A stretch of 64,000 bases of DNA from Isochrysis galbana (Eukaryota; Haptophyta; Isochrysidales; Isochrysidaceae), in the NCBI GenBank assembly GCA_018136815.1, contig CM030940.1, forward strand, positions 80,701 to 144,700. Direction: 5' to 3'. The position numbers and the translations under genes were made by a program. Below the pieces are notes generated by a model, which had not been told where the DNA came from, did not search any database, and worked only from the letters and a program-made list of their open reading frames with translations. Positions within the stretch are counted from its first letter, which is position 1; each line of letters opens with the position of its first letter. This document shows, piece after piece, positions 63,939-64,000 of this stretch.

Positions 63939-64000
63939 GTACAACTCGGGTGTGCCTTGCCTTCTTCGCGCGTGTAAAGCCCGCTCCGACGCGCTCCACC

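Overview
The window is nuclear DNA from a GC-rich, repeat-loaded eukaryote, most likely a unicellular alga. Real genes carry short spliceosomal introns (about 80-220 nt where both ends could be placed), usually with GTGxG donors and CAG|G acceptors, plus two probable GC-AG introns. Intergenic DNA is full of retrotransposon relics, small inverted-repeat transposons and kilobase CT/GA tracts. There are no operons, no convincing tRNA or rRNA, and no CRISPR array. A haptophyte or stramenopile-like alga would fit, but I cannot name the species; this is an inference from style only. Exon joins given below were made by hand, by matching splice sites, reading phase and protein motifs.

Genes, left to right: a transmembrane adenylate cyclase with a C2-like catalytic half (1-6203, +, 5' end outside); a phage-type cytosine methyltransferase homologue lying inside repeats (7.5-8.5 kb, +); a TH1/NELF-C/D-like factor (9.1-10.7 kb, -); an unknown membrane protein of four exons (11.4-14.3 kb, -); lineage-specific paralogue A (19.2-20.9 kb, -); a seven-exon 6-phosphogluconate dehydrogenase with a hydrophobic N-terminus (23.8-26.4 kb, -); an F-box/pseudokinase/LRR protein (31.3-33.7 kb, +); a secretory-pathway sulfotransferase (38.0-39.9 kb, +); a cytochrome b561-like fragment facing an LRR-like frame (40.6-41.4 kb); a PHD-finger protein with a duplicated flanking domain (42.7-44.2 kb, +); paralogue B (56.2-57.8 kb, -); and an NADPH-dependent diflavin reductase (61.2-63.9 kb, +, 3' end outside).

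Mobile DNA: copia RT relic (18.2 kb), gypsy RT relic (28.6 kb), gypsy chromodomain relic (46.0-47.2 kb) split by an 805-bp hAT-like element, hAT transposase relic (22.3 kb), two more short hAT-type MITEs with 8-bp target duplications (41.7 and 47.5 kb) and a degenerate one (14.4 kb), a Harbinger transposase gene (53.0-55.1 kb) split by a 5'-truncated LINE, a larger LINE relic (59.4-61.0 kb), LINE tails at 14.6 and 23.3 kb, a roughly 0.3-kb-armed foldback (6.5-7.5 kb), and a repeated ORF-bearing retroposon (14.9, 34.9, 49.7 kb). A 100-base assembly gap (51536-51635) lies beside a 1.07-kb CT microsatellite.

The genes share no single pathway: cAMP signalling, NADPH supply (6PGDH) and NADPH use (diflavin reductase), transcription/chromatin (NELF-like, PHD), protein turnover (F-box) and glycan sulfation. 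The most unusual content is the methyltransferase inside repeat DNA, the ORF-bearing retroposon family and the nested transposon insertions.
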